From Sporolactobacillus shoreae (GTDB taxonomy: Bacteria; Bacillota; Bacilli; Bacillales; Sporolactobacillaceae), in NCBI RefSeq assembly GCF_004684935.1, contig NZ_SRJD01000007.1:62001-126000 (forward strand): DNA of 64,000 nucleotides. The letters run 5' to 3'. The notes below the pieces were generated by a model. That model saw nothing but the letters and a program-made list of their open reading frames with translations. It made no database searches and was not told the DNA's origin. The position numbers were made by a program, and so were the translations under genes. Positions 45,976-54,968 of this stretch are shown piece after piece (positions within the stretch are counted from its first letter, which is position 1; every line of letters begins with the position of its first letter).

Positions 45976-47880
45976 TTAAAAGCTGGAAGCGTCGGACGAA
46001 GATGAAGAGTCCGTCGTATCCTGCCTGTTGGTGATATTCTGACCGATAATCTTCAATGTGCCGGGCGCTGTTTCCTGGAGTTTATAAGTATTGGTGTACG
46101 AAAAACTCTTAGTCGTATAATCACCGGTATCGGGGTCTGTAATCTCCTCATCCCAGCTTTCATCAACCTGGGCGCTGAACACGCCATTGCCGAGGCTCTG
46201 CACGCTATTGATTGTATAATCCGAGTTGGTTTCGCTAATGCCCTGTTTATTAAAACTTTGTGCGTTTTTCAACTGAGCGGCAGCGTAACTTGTGCCGGTT
46301 TCAAAATAGTTGGCGAAATCAGATGTATCGCCACTGGACACGGCATTCGAAAGGGCATCGTAGAACCCGGAGAAGTAACTGTTCAGTGTATCAATGTTCC
46401 CCTGTTCATCGTTGCTGTTCAGAACATAGAAATCGCCTGAATTCACCTCGGAGAAGTCGAGTTCAATACCACTGTTCTGGGCATCGTCAAATGTCATGCT
46501 GCTGTCGTCATAATTTGAACCGTCAGGAGTGATCGATACCGGACTGGTCTGTATGGATTTCCCGTTCACCGTATATTTAGCGTAGAACACCGGAGTGTCA
46601 TTTTTCTTAAACGGACCATATTCTCCCACTTCAGCGATTGTTTTCCCTGTATCCTGATCATTGACAAAAAGCTCAGCATCGCTGATGTTGCTGCTGACCC
46701 TGACATAAATGCCGGAAAAGTCGACAGACTTTCCTGAAGAAGTCAGACTGACAACTTTCGTCGTGTTCAGGGTCTTTGATTTCCCGTAGATTGTATATTC
46801 ACCTGGAATCACCGGTCCTACAGTGAGTGTCTGAGGTGTATTGCTGTCCGCCTCAGAGGCAACTTTCGACTGTCCGACACCTTGTATCCCCACTTGCATC
46901 CCCTGCAGGTTTGTCGTCACTTTGGCCTGAACCGTGTCCGTCCCGATCCGATAGTTGTCAAAAATCAGAAACCTCTTGCCAGACCTCTGCAGATAATAAG
47001 GTGTGTCGCCGGTTGTCCGGTTTGGTGATGCTGCTGACGCATCCAGTGCTGTAACAATTGAGTGATATGTATCTGGCTGATTTTTAAACAGATTAAGCAT
47101 CGCCCTGATCTGGGCATCTGTCACGCCTGTGTGCTCATTCGGCTGAATCAGCGACTTAAGTTCCGACACGTTCTGATCGCGGACAGCCTGCTCGAAAGCA
47201 TCCACCGTCCGGCTCGGGTCGGTCAAGTATTTTCCTGTAAAATAGGCGGCCGTGCCCAATACGACGATGATCAGAATCGGGATGAGCCAGAGCTTCTTAT
47301 GCGACTTCGACTTAGTACCACTCGCGGTGCGTGTTTCGCCTGGGGCCATTCCGGCTGGAACATGAGCCAGCGCAATCTTTTCAGGGTGCGAGCTTAATGA
47401 TTCCTCAGGCACTCGGATATTTTCAGGAGGATGCACCATCTCGGGCCTTCTGCGTATTTCAATATCCGGTTCACTCGGAATGCCCGGGATATCCGCCGGA
47501 TCCTCATTTTCAGAAGCGGCCGGTCGATCCGGCACTTCTTCACCGGACGTTTCAGGATTATCCGACAATTTAGCATCTGATAGAAGATCCTGACTCTTTA
47601 CTTCAGGTATATCAGGTGATTTTGCTGCTTCAGAATCCCGGGGAGCTTCCGATACTGGAGGCTCAGGCTGAGCCGAGCTTTCAGATGCTTGAGTGACTTC
47701 CGGAATTTCAGGAGGATCAGAGATTTCAGAAGTGTTAGATCTTTCAACACTTTTCGGAACATCAGGCGGCTTCGGTGTTTCCGGTTGCAGCGGGACAGGT
47801 GGAATTGCCAGCGGAATGCCGCATTTGGCACAGAATTTCGCATCATCCGGATTCTTAGCGCCGCAATTTTTGCAGAACAA
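45976..47880 (-). CDS. tcaA: Zinc-ribbon, TcaA-like membrane protein with long acidic/proline linker
   Basis: Membrane protein of 634 residues. The N-terminal zinc ribbon is CKNCG..FCAKCG. A low-complexity Pro/Glu/Ser-rich linker of about 150 residues follows, then one helix near 195-215 (KLWLIPILIIVVLGTAAYF) and an extracytoplasmic part with TcaA-type repeats (YTIYGKSKTLNTTKVV, YGPFKKNDTPVFYAKYT) and a C-terminal NTF2-like domain. TcaA proteins affect glycopeptide sensitivity and wall-polymer attachment in staphylococci. The start is probably TTG 47880 (AGAAGG at 8 nt) rather than TTG 47904. Confidence 0.8.
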   Translation of the reverse strand: MFCKNCGAKNPDDAKFCAKCGIPLAIPPVPLQPETPKPPDVPKSVERSNTSEISDPPEIPEVTQASESSAQPEPPVSEAPRDSEAAKSPDIPEVKSQDLLSDAKLSDNPETSGEEVPDRPAASENEDPADIPGIPSEPDIEIRRRPEMVHPPENIRVPEESLSSHPEKIALAHVPAGMAPGETRTASGTKSKSHKKLWLIPILIIVVLGTAAYFTGKYLTDPSRTVDAFEQAVRDQNVSELKSLIQPNEHTGVTDAQIRAMLNLFKNQPDTYHSIVTALDASAASPNRTTGDTPYYLQRSGKRFLIFDNYRIGTDTVQAKVTTNLQGMQVGIQGVGQSKVASEADSNTPQTLTVGPVIPGEYTIYGKSKTLNTTKVVSLTSSGKSVDFSGIYVRVSSNISDAELFVNDQDTGKTIAEVGEYGPFKKNDTPVFYAKYTVNGKSIQTSPVSITPDGSNYDDSSMTFDDAQNSGIELDFSEVNSGDFYVLNSNDEQGNIDTLNSYFSGFYDALSNAVSSGDTSDFANYFETGTSYAAAQLKNAQSFNKQGISETNSDYTINSVQSLGNGVFSAQVDESWDEEITDPDTGDYTTKSFSYTNTYKLQETAPGTLKIIGQNITNRQDTTDSSSSSDASSF

Positions 47881-47977
47881 ATGATAGGCCTTCTTTCTGA
47901 TCAAGGATAAGAAATAATAAATGCAGATTAATTATACCATTATTAAAGTCCCGGATTTGCACTTTTGTTGTCGTTAT

Positions 47978-48006
47978 TTCACATATTTGCATGGATTTTC
48001 TATGAG
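47978..48006 (+). promoter_or_regulatory. Promoter candidate with no downstream gene
   Basis: TTCACA (47978-47983), a 17-nt spacer and TATGAG (48001-48006) on the plus strand point at a region with no plus-strand gene but with a good terminator 110 nt downstream. Confidence 0.4.
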
Positions 48007-48012
48007 AAAAAG

Positions 48013-48126
48013 CACCTATTAAAAACTCTGAAGCTTTTTCTACAATTTTGTTGCTACAAATGATGGTTTATCGCACGCAAGCCCTCTCCCTTGCACGGAA
48101 CGTGTGAGGGAGAGGGCTTTTCTTTG
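48013..48126 (+). ncRNA. Candidate orphan small RNA
   Basis: A stretch of about 110 nt between the promoter-like sequence and a plus-strand Rho-independent terminator, with no open frame. A 9-bp AGAAAAAGC/GCTTTTTCT hairpin (48005-48041) overlaps its 5' end; on the minus strand the same hairpin could instead terminate bcsA. Confidence 0.35.
48079..48126 (+). terminator. Rho-independent terminator on the strand without a gene
   Basis: Thirteen-bp stem AAGCCCTCTCCCT/AGGGAGAGGGCTT (48079-48091, 48107-48119) followed by TTCTTTG on the plus strand. On the minus strand, where both neighbouring genes lie, the sequence after the stem is GCGTGCG, which is not a terminator tail. Confidence 0.7.
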
Positions 48127-48140
48127 AATCTTTTATTGTG

Positions 48141-50459
48141 TTACAAAAATCGAAGGCCCGAATAACTCTTTCCTAGTTTTCTTTTCGTCCAGACCACTTC
48201 GGCACGGACAAGATTCATTCTTTCTGATTCGGAAGAAAGGGCATATTTTTCATGAAGGACAAGAGGAAATCGGCTTCGGATCTGGCATCCGGTTGAACTG
48301 ATATCCATGATGGTCACAGGCTTCTCCATCGGACGGACTATTTGTTCCTGATAAGAAGTACTCTGTGCAAGTGCGGCGGCTGCCTCAAACGCGGCCTGAT
48401 GAATCCTTTCAGAGGATATTTTAAGGAGATAACCTTCGGCCTGAATCACTTCCCGGACGTATTGGCGGCGCCGGTCCTTGAGCGGCACAAAGGAATTACG
48501 GGAAAAGCGGTAGAGTGTCCGAATAAATCCCGACCGCTGCTCGACAAACGGGCGGCGAGGATTATTCATATTGAACAGCAGCTGAATCACACGGATATAC
48601 TGGGACTCACTTAACGCGTCAAAATGGAGTCCAAGAAACGCGCCATTAGTTACGGAATCCGGCGATATCCAAATCATTTTACAGGCCAGTTCGCCGACAC
48701 CTTCAATCGTCAGAGCGCGCGCCACCAGATTCAGATCGTTATGGATCTTCCGGTCATCAATAGAAACACGGGCCCCGGTTTCACTCATATCGACGATTTG
48801 CGCCTGGACGTCGTAGGCCGATCCATCCGGAGCCATCATGTGAAGCCGCGCGCGTTGCCGAACAGCAAAACGCTCAGCTCGCCGGAAACGCGGCCGGTTG
48901 ACGGCAACCGTTACCGAAACAATCAGTCCGGTCATGTTGTAGAGTGCCCAAAACAGGTTGAAACTGACACTGTTGATCGCCACATTGTGAAAATAGAAAT
49001 AATCGACCGCCACTTTTGCTAATGCGGTCAGAGTAAGTACCAGAAGAATCAAATGCGGTAGAATCGTCAGCCACTGGAAGTCCCTCCGGTCGGATCTTTC
49101 CCCTTTTGGTGTGACTTTGAAATGAACCTGCTTATTGAAAAAAAGCTCCATCAGCACCGATAGGGCCAGCCTCGGGGCCATCGATGTGTCGTAGATATGG
49201 CTCCAGATCATGCTGCGCTGCCGCTTCGAGACAATACGGAAAGCCAGCACTGTGCCAAGGAAAAAGGGGAGCCAGAAAATTATAATAGAAAAAATATCTG
49301 TCTTCAGCGAATAGATGCCAAGTAGTAAAAATGCCAGCGGCGCCGCCACGTAAACCAGCTTAAAGAGGCCGAAGAACCAATAAATCAGCCCGTCCATGTA
49401 AAGCAGGCGCTGCATCAGTGTCAAACCGCTCATGGTCAGAGGATTCCACTTTTTCGCACATTGAATATTTCCCCGACACCATCGATCGCGCTGCTTCAGC
49501 ATATCACTCCACGATTCCGGCGCGAGGCCCATTGCCAGCACCTCGCCGACGAATTTCGTTTTGTATTTTTTCGATTGCAGGATCATGCCGGTCGCCATAT
49601 CTTCGGTGATAACCCCCGTTGCGAATCCCCCAATGGCATCAAGCGCTGTACGGCGAAAGACTGCATTGCTGCCGACAAACATCACTCCGTTGAAGCGTGC
49701 CTTGCCGGCCTGTAGCGTCCGCATGAAAAAGTCCTGCTCATTCGGCACATGATGCGTGGAAAATGTATTGTACTGATAGGGATCGTCATTATAAAAAGCC
49801 TGAGGTGTCTGGACGAAAGCCACTTCAGGTTCTGAAAAATAACCCAGTGTCTGACGCAGAAAAGGTGCCAGAGGAACCATATCGGCGTCAAGAGTGACGA
49901 TAAAGTCTCCTTCTGAATGCTGCAGTGCATGATTCAGATTTCCCGCCTTAGCCGATGTGTGATCGGTTCGGGCCAGATACCGAACATGGAACTGTTCCGC
50001 CATTCTTTGGACTTCTTCACGGCCGCCATCATCGCACAGATAAATCGTACAAAGACCGGGAGGATAATCAAGATTCAGACAGCCGGCTATGGTCCGCTTT
50101 AAAACAGAAACAGGTTCATTATACGTTGCAATCAGAATGTCAACAGTCGGAATTTTTTCAAGCCTCTCCAGTGGAACTGTCTTCTGATCGGCGGGTTTCC
50201 AAACTAAAGTGTAAAAAATTAGCATCTGCAAGAAACCAATAAATTCTGTCGCAAGCAAAATAATGCCCGCAATGATATTGGCTAGGCCATCGCCGGGCAG
50301 CGTAAAAAAAATTCTCCAGACCAGGTAGATCGCGCTTATCATGCAGCACAACAGAATCAACGGCTTCTTAAAAATATTTTCACGCCACAAAGCGCCCAAA
50401 AAGAATATAAGTAACAGGCCGATCATTACGGCAGGATAGATATCTTGAGAGAACCACAA
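48141..50459 (-). CDS. bcsA: Cellulose synthase-like catalytic subunit (BcsA) with two PilZ domains
   Basis: Processive family 2 transferase of 772 residues. N-terminal helices; GT domain with TYNEPVSVLKRTI, DDGG, DADMVP (substrate/metal aspartates), TED and the QxxRW motif in KQRDRWCRGN; further helices. Then PilZ 1 from residue 526 (RRAERFAVR, DMSETGA) and PilZ 2 from about 663 (RRRQYVR, DISSTGC), ending VVWTKRKLGKSYSGLRFL. PilZ domains bind cyclic di-GMP. No bcsB, bcsZ, diguanylate cyclase or other Bcs gene is adjacent. TTG 50459 is the first start; the ribosome site is weak. Confidence 0.88.
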   Translation of the reverse strand: MWFSQDIYPAVMIGLLLIFFLGALWRENIFKKPLILLCCMISAIYLVWRIFFTLPGDGLANIIAGIILLATEFIGFLQMLIFYTLVWKPADQKTVPLERLEKIPTVDILIATYNEPVSVLKRTIAGCLNLDYPPGLCTIYLCDDGGREEVQRMAEQFHVRYLARTDHTSAKAGNLNHALQHSEGDFIVTLDADMVPLAPFLRQTLGYFSEPEVAFVQTPQAFYNDDPYQYNTFSTHHVPNEQDFFMRTLQAGKARFNGVMFVGSNAVFRRTALDAIGGFATGVITEDMATGMILQSKKYKTKFVGEVLAMGLAPESWSDMLKQRDRWCRGNIQCAKKWNPLTMSGLTLMQRLLYMDGLIYWFFGLFKLVYVAAPLAFLLLGIYSLKTDIFSIIIFWLPFFLGTVLAFRIVSKRQRSMIWSHIYDTSMAPRLALSVLMELFFNKQVHFKVTPKGERSDRRDFQWLTILPHLILLVLTLTALAKVAVDYFYFHNVAINSVSFNLFWALYNMTGLIVSVTVAVNRPRFRRAERFAVRQRARLHMMAPDGSAYDVQAQIVDMSETGARVSIDDRKIHNDLNLVARALTIEGVGELACKMIWISPDSVTNGAFLGLHFDALSESQYIRVIQLLFNMNNPRRPFVEQRSGFIRTLYRFSRNSFVPLKDRRRQYVREVIQAEGYLLKISSERIHQAAFEAAAALAQSTSYQEQIVRPMEKPVTIMDISSTGCQIRSRFPLVLHEKYALSSESERMNLVRAEVVWTKRKLGKSYSGLRFL

Positions 50460-50856
50460 ATTTCAGCACCCACTTTACCTCATGAAAGCAATTGGTATCC
50501 GCTGCGCGTTTTATAGCTGATGAGACATTTTTAAACAGCGTTCCAGTTATTCGACACTATTCGTCATAATCTGCTATTCTTCGACTCTTGTAAAGGGTTG
50601 TCCCATAAATTGATTCTTAAGTCCCCCAGGCGTGAACAGCCTAACGGATCAGGCATAATGACTCATTGCTATTTGAAAATATAAATTTGAACATCAAAAA
50701 AGCGCGCTGTTGTAGAGACCAGCCGCCTTGAGTTTTCGAGAAAGTGATATGAAATAGACTAATAGTTTACTTTAAATGATAAATACGTAGAATTGTCTAT
50801 GCTATTTTATGAAAGTAGAAGCAGAGGAATAAAATAATCGATGCGCATGTACGATA
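50460..50856. other. Intergenic region without recognised gene
   Basis: About 400 bp between bcsA and the RpiR gene. It holds GGGTTGTCCCATAA near 50595, which looks like the kind of end sequence found on some IS elements, but no partner end or transposase is seen. Otherwise nothing recognisable. Confidence 0.5.
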
Positions 50857-51642
50857 TCAATCTTTTCCCTGAGTTCGTATCGCATAAGCATCAAGAATAA
50901 TTCGGGCAATGACCATAATCGGCATGCGCGATTGTACTTCATAATCCGGAAAGTAGGAGACATGCGATTTATAGCCGACAATAGAAATTTCCGAAAGCTC
51001 GTAAAGCGGACTGTTACGATTGGCCGTCAATGTAATCGTACTGACACCGTTCGCCTTGCAATTTTCCGCTGCTTCGACAAGTTCCTCTGTTTTTCCATTC
51101 AGAGAAATAAACATTACCAGATCGGTTGGCCGGATTCGTTTACTGATGGTACGGATGATGTTCGGATCATTATGAAGTTCGCTGTATTTTCCCAGAAGCT
51201 GTAACTTAATCATCATTTCTTTTGCAATCAGTTCTGAAAATCCCCGTGCAAACAGCATGATTTTATCGGCATAGATCATTTTCTGTAGTGTATCCTCAAT
51301 CGTCCCACTGTCCAGCATACCGATGGTCTGGCTCACTTCACGTTCATTTTTTAAAATGGCTTCTTTAATCTTATGATCCACTTTTTCCACAGCGGTAAAT
51401 CTGATATTTTCCGTAGTTTCATCCTTAAGTCGAATTTTAAAAGAAGTAAAGCCGCCATATCCGAGCTTTTGCATCGCGCGGACAATCGTAGCCGTTGAAA
51501 CATTAGCTTCCATGCTCAATTGAACAATTGATAATTGGGGGATTTGTTCAAGATGATCTTTTATATAGTTAATGAGATACTTTTCACTATTACTGAGTAA
51601 GTGATCGTGCTCTTGAATCCGTGTCAGAAAATTTGTTGCCAA
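50857..51642 (-). CDS. RpiR-family (MurR/RpiR) transcriptional regulator
   Basis: N-terminal HTH_6 domain of about 77 residues (LSNSEKYLINYIKDHLEQIP, MEANVSTATIVRAMQKLGYGG) and a C-terminal SIS sugar-phosphate-binding domain (KIMLFARGFSELIAKEMMIKL, DLVMFISLNGKTEELVEAAE). The TTG start has AAGGGG 6 nt upstream. Divergent from the fruK-fruA pair, it probably controls them in response to a sugar phosphate, replacing the DeoR-type FruR usually found with such genes. Confidence 0.9.
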   Translation of the reverse strand: MATNFLTRIQEHDHLLSNSEKYLINYIKDHLEQIPQLSIVQLSMEANVSTATIVRAMQKLGYGGFTSFKIRLKDETTENIRFTAVEKVDHKIKEAILKNEREVSQTIGMLDSGTIEDTLQKMIYADKIMLFARGFSELIAKEMMIKLQLLGKYSELHNDPNIIRTISKRIRPTDLVMFISLNGKTEELVEAAENCKANGVSTITLTANRNSPLYELSEISIVGYKSHVSYFPDYEVQSRMPIMVIARIILDAYAIRTQGKD

Positions 51643-51663
51643 TGGAAACCCCTTCTTTTCAAC

Positions 51664-51692
51664 AATGTAAAGCCTTACATTAATTATAGCAT
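51664..51692 (-). promoter_or_regulatory. RpiR promoter (extended -10) and operator palindrome
   Basis: The minus strand carries TGCTATAAT, an extended -10 box, followed at the start point by the inverted repeat AATGTAA-GGCT-TTACATT (51664-51681). The same palindrome lies just upstream of a TTGAAA sequence (a possible fruK -35). Binding of the regulator here could repress itself and modulate the divergent PTS genes. Confidence 0.55.
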
Positions 51693-51767
51693 GCTTTGAA
51701 AATTTTTTCGGCGAAGATATGCGATACTGATAACATAGAAGGTGAAAGAAAGGAGTGAACGGTAACT

Positions 51768-52706
51768 ATGATTTATACTTGCACCATGAATCCTGCTATT
51801 GATCTATTTTCAGAATTTGACACCTTCAAACCCTTTGTCGTCAACCGTAGCCATTATGAAGACTATCAGGCAAACGGAAAGGCAATCAATATTTCATTTA
51901 TATTGAAAAAAATGGGTATTGACAGTGTTGCCACCGGATTTATCGGCGGATTTACCGGGGAATTCATTGAATCAAGTCTGAAGGAAAAGAACATTACTAC
52001 CGCTTTCATTCATGTTGAAGGAATTACCAGAATTAACACATTCATCCGCGCAGGCAATAAGGAATATAAAGCAGTCAATCACGGTCCCGAGATCAGCAAA
52101 GCGAGCCAGCAGAAACTGCTGGAGTTGATCAGCGGTTTGGGTGCCAGGGACAGCCTGTTTGTTTCCGGTTCTCTGCCCCGGAATGTCGATGACACCATCC
52201 TGGTTGAGATTGCGCGTCTCTCAAAACAAAGAGGTTTTTCCTTAGTCCTTGACGTCAGTTCCAAAGCACTATTGAAATGCCTCCCTTATAGTCCTTCATT
52301 GATTAAACCAAGTGACGAGGAACTTGCGGCCTTCCTTAATGCCAATCCCGCGTCTTTCTCGAGTGAGAGCGAAATCATTGAAGGGGCCAAAGAGTTACTG
52401 AAAATGGGAGCGCGGCGCATCATCGTATCCCGCGGTTCAAAGGGTGCAATTTATTTAGATGAGAAGCACCTTCTAAGTACCAGTGCACCGAAGGGTGAGG
52501 TAGTCAACACGGCTTGTGCTGGAGATACTTTACTGGCCGCTTTTGTCGGTTCACAAATTAAAGGGAAAAATTTGGCCGAAGCGCTTGCTTACGCAACGGC
52601 GGCCGCTTCCTCAACAGCCTTTACATCAGGTCTGAGTGATCTTAAAGATATCCCGCTTCTCCTCAGGCAAATTGTTCTAAAAAACATAACTGAAAGCGAG
52701 GTTTGA
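51768..52706 (+). CDS. fruK: 1-Phosphofructokinase (PfkB family)
   Basis: PfkB-type kinase of 312 residues, phosphorylating fructose 1-phosphate from the adjacent PTS (tagatose 6-phosphate is an alternative). It begins MIYTCTMNPAIDLF, as in FruK/LacC proteins. It has the sugar-binding GKAINISFILKKMG, the glycine-rich FIGGFTGEF and the C-terminal anion-hole/base motif TACAGDTLLAAF. GGAGTG lies about 12 nt upstream of the ATG. It is co-transcribed with the PTS permease gene, 5 bp downstream. Confidence 0.9.
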   Translation: MIYTCTMNPAIDLFSEFDTFKPFVVNRSHYEDYQANGKAINISFILKKMGIDSVATGFIGGFTGEFIESSLKEKNITTAFIHVEGITRINTFIRAGNKEYKAVNHGPEISKASQQKLLELISGLGARDSLFVSGSLPRNVDDTILVEIARLSKQRGFSLVLDVSSKALLKCLPYSPSLIKPSDEELAAFLNANPASFSSESEIIEGAKELLKMGARRIIVSRGSKGAIYLDEKHLLSTSAPKGEVVNTACAGDTLLAAFVGSQIKGKNLAEALAYATAAASSTAFTSGLSDLKDIPLLLRQIVLKNITESEV

Positions 52707-52711
52707 AAGCA

Positions 52712-54622
52712 ATGACAAAGAAAATTATTGCGGCTACTGGCTGTCCTACGGGCATTGCTCATACTTTTATGGCTAAAAAAGCCCTGGAAGATGCAGCAGA
52801 GAAAAAAGGCATTTCAATCAAAGTCGAGACCCACGGCCAGGTTGGTGTTGAGAACGAGCTGACTGATCAGGAAATCGAGGAAGCCTACGGTGTCATTATA
52901 GCCGCCGACAAAGATGTCGATGAGGATCGCTTTATCGGTAAAAGAGTGATCAAGGTGTCTGTTTCAAAAGGGATCAAAGAGCCTGATGAACTGATTAAAA
53001 AGATTCTGAGCGACGACCTGCCTCCTTTCAAAGAGGGAAAACAGCGTTCATCAGGGAAGGGACACAATCAATCTGAAAGCGAAGATTCCTATCTACACAA
53101 AATTTATGTGTACCTGATGAACGGTGTCTCGCACATGATTCCTGTTGTAGTTGCTGGAGGTGTGCTGCTCGCTGTGTCCTTCATGTTCGGCATACATTCC
53201 GGCGAACCAGGAAACGCTCAGTTCAATCCATTCGCCTTTCAGCTTAAAAGTATCGGTGCCATTGCAATGGGACTGATGGTTCCTATCCTTTCCGCATATA
53301 TTGCAGAAGCAATCGGCAAACGACCCGGTCTCATCGTCGGTTTTATTACAGGCATGATCGCATTTACCAACGGAACAGGTTTTCTCGGTGGAATTGTAAG
53401 CGGATTCTTGTCAGGCTATATTATTGTGCTGCTGGAGTACCTAATGAAAAACCTGCCCAAGCAGCTGGACGGACTCAAAGCTATTTTCCTGCTCCCTGTT
53501 CTCGGAACATTTGCAGGCGGTCTGATTATGTTTTTTCTGTCAGCACCAATGTCAACCATTAATCACGGTATGATGAACTTTGTTGCCGGTCTACAAAATT
53601 CGAGTCCGTTTGTTCTGGGGCTGGTTATCGGAATGATGTGTGCATTCGATATGGGCGGCCCAATCAATAAAGCGGCGTATCTCACTGGAACAGCGTTGCT
53701 TGCTCAAGGGAACTACTTCTTTATGGCTGGTGTATCAGCAGCCTGCATCGCTCCACCGCTTGCCACGGGATTCGCTGTACTCTTTGCGAAGAATGCGTAT
53801 ACAGTCGAAGAGCGCAATGCCGGATATGTTAATTTTCTGCTTGGGTCGACGCACATTACGGAGGGTGCCATTCCATTTGCAGCCAAAAAACCGTTGATCG
53901 TCATACCCTTCCTGATGATCGGTTCATCCATTGCGGCGATTCTGACTTACTACATGAAAATTCAGGTACCTGCACCACATGGCGGTTTTATCATTCTGCC
54001 GATCGTCAACCACCCGTTTCTCTGGGTCATGGACATTGTCATCGGCGCTCTCGTAGCCGGATTCCTGATTGCCTGGGATCAGAAAAGAACGGCAAGAAAA
54101 GAAAACAGATCCAGAAGCAACTTTGTTTCTGAACCCGAAAAAAGTGAAAATGAAACCAACGACGAACAAGAACTATCTCTTCTGACCATTGATAACATTT
54201 ATCTGGAAAATAATCAGATTCAAAACAAGAAAAAACTCTTTCATTTCATCGCCGAAAAAGCTTTTGAAAAAGGCTACATTATGGACCGTCAGGCGCTAAT
54301 CGATGCGTTTGATGCCCGCGAATCACTGGGTTCAACCGGAATGGAAGGCGGTTTCGCCATTCCCCATGCACAGACGCCATCAATAAAAAAATCAGCGATG
54401 TTCGTCATCAAAACTAATGGAACGATTAATGACTGGAAAACACTGGACGGACAGCCTGTAACCATTGTAATCGCTTATCTGATTCCTGAGAATGGAAGTG
54501 CGGCGCATATGCACTATCTGTCGGATATGGCCCAGAAGCTTATGAACCAGCAGGTCGTTAACGCCCTTCACAATGCCCGAACGAAAGCGGACGTGTTTCA
54601 TGCATTAAATGTAAGCTCCTGA
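52712..54622 (+). CDS. fruA: PTS fructose-family transporter, fused IIB-IIC-IIA
   Basis: Single-chain fructose-type PTS permease of 636 residues. The IIB domain at the N-terminus has phosphocysteine Cys11 (AATGCPTGIAHT), the IIC domain has about nine helices (GGVLLAVSFMFGIHSG, FDMGGPINKAAYLTG, HITEGAIPFAA), and the IIA domain at the C-terminus has phospho-His552 (GGFAIPHAQT). The B-C-A order differs from the A-B-C order of B. subtilis FruA. The frame opens at TTG 52703, but GAGG is 10 nt before ATG 52712, which is preferred. It ends before a clear terminator. Confidence 0.92.
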   Translation: MTKKIIAATGCPTGIAHTFMAKKALEDAAEKKGISIKVETHGQVGVENELTDQEIEEAYGVIIAADKDVDEDRFIGKRVIKVSVSKGIKEPDELIKKILSDDLPPFKEGKQRSSGKGHNQSESEDSYLHKIYVYLMNGVSHMIPVVVAGGVLLAVSFMFGIHSGEPGNAQFNPFAFQLKSIGAIAMGLMVPILSAYIAEAIGKRPGLIVGFITGMIAFTNGTGFLGGIVSGFLSGYIIVLLEYLMKNLPKQLDGLKAIFLLPVLGTFAGGLIMFFLSAPMSTINHGMMNFVAGLQNSSPFVLGLVIGMMCAFDMGGPINKAAYLTGTALLAQGNYFFMAGVSAACIAPPLATGFAVLFAKNAYTVEERNAGYVNFLLGSTHITEGAIPFAAKKPLIVIPFLMIGSSIAAILTYYMKIQVPAPHGGFIILPIVNHPFLWVMDIVIGALVAGFLIAWDQKRTARKENRSRSNFVSEPEKSENETNDEQELSLLTIDNIYLENNQIQNKKKLFHFIAEKAFEKGYIMDRQALIDAFDARESLGSTGMEGGFAIPHAQTPSIKKSAMFVIKTNGTINDWKTLDGQPVTIVIAYLIPENGSAAHMHYLSDMAQKLMNQQVVNALHNARTKADVFHALNVSS

Positions 54623-54647
54623 ATCATCAATTCTCATAAAGATAGTG

Positions 54648-54696
54648 AAACCTCGAAACAGAATCTGAAAAGATTCCGCCTCGAGGTTTTCTTTAA
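54648..54696 (+). terminator. Rho-independent terminator of the fructose PTS operon
   Basis: Outer stem AAACCTCGA/TCGAGGTTT (54648-54656, 54681-54689) enclosing GAATCT-GAAA-AGATTC, followed by TTTCTTT. Confidence 0.8.
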
Positions 54697-54899
54697 ATTC
54701 ATAGTTTTAAACAATTTCCTCATTATTCCTCCCACTTCAGGCATATGAAAACTTTTCCGGATCAATGAATATGCCTGTGTATCTGAACACACGGTCCGAT
54801 CCTGGAAAAAAGTATCTAGAAGAAGCTACAGTCACTGAGAAATTCATTAGACGTCCGTCACCAATCACTGCCTAAAATTCGGTTGTCCGCAGATCAAGA

Positions 54900-54949
54900 A
54901 TAAAAAAAACGATCTGTCCCGCTTTTTAAGCGACAGATCGTTTTCTCTT
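54900..54949. terminator. Rho-independent terminator of the glucoamylase unit
   Basis: Outer stem AACGATCTGT/ACAGATCGTT (54908-54917, 54933-54942) with inner CGCTT/AAGCG. It is followed by eight T on the minus strand and TTTTCTCTT on the plus strand. It lies beyond both the GH15 gene and the small ORF at 54969-55049. Confidence 0.8.
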
Positions 54950-54968
54950 ATTCTGTTAAAAACCGATT

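Noticed and set aside
50590..50720. Possible IS remnant (GGGTTGTCCCATAA)
   Set aside because: No matching inverted end, target duplication or transposase fragment could be found, so it is mentioned only as a weak resemblance.
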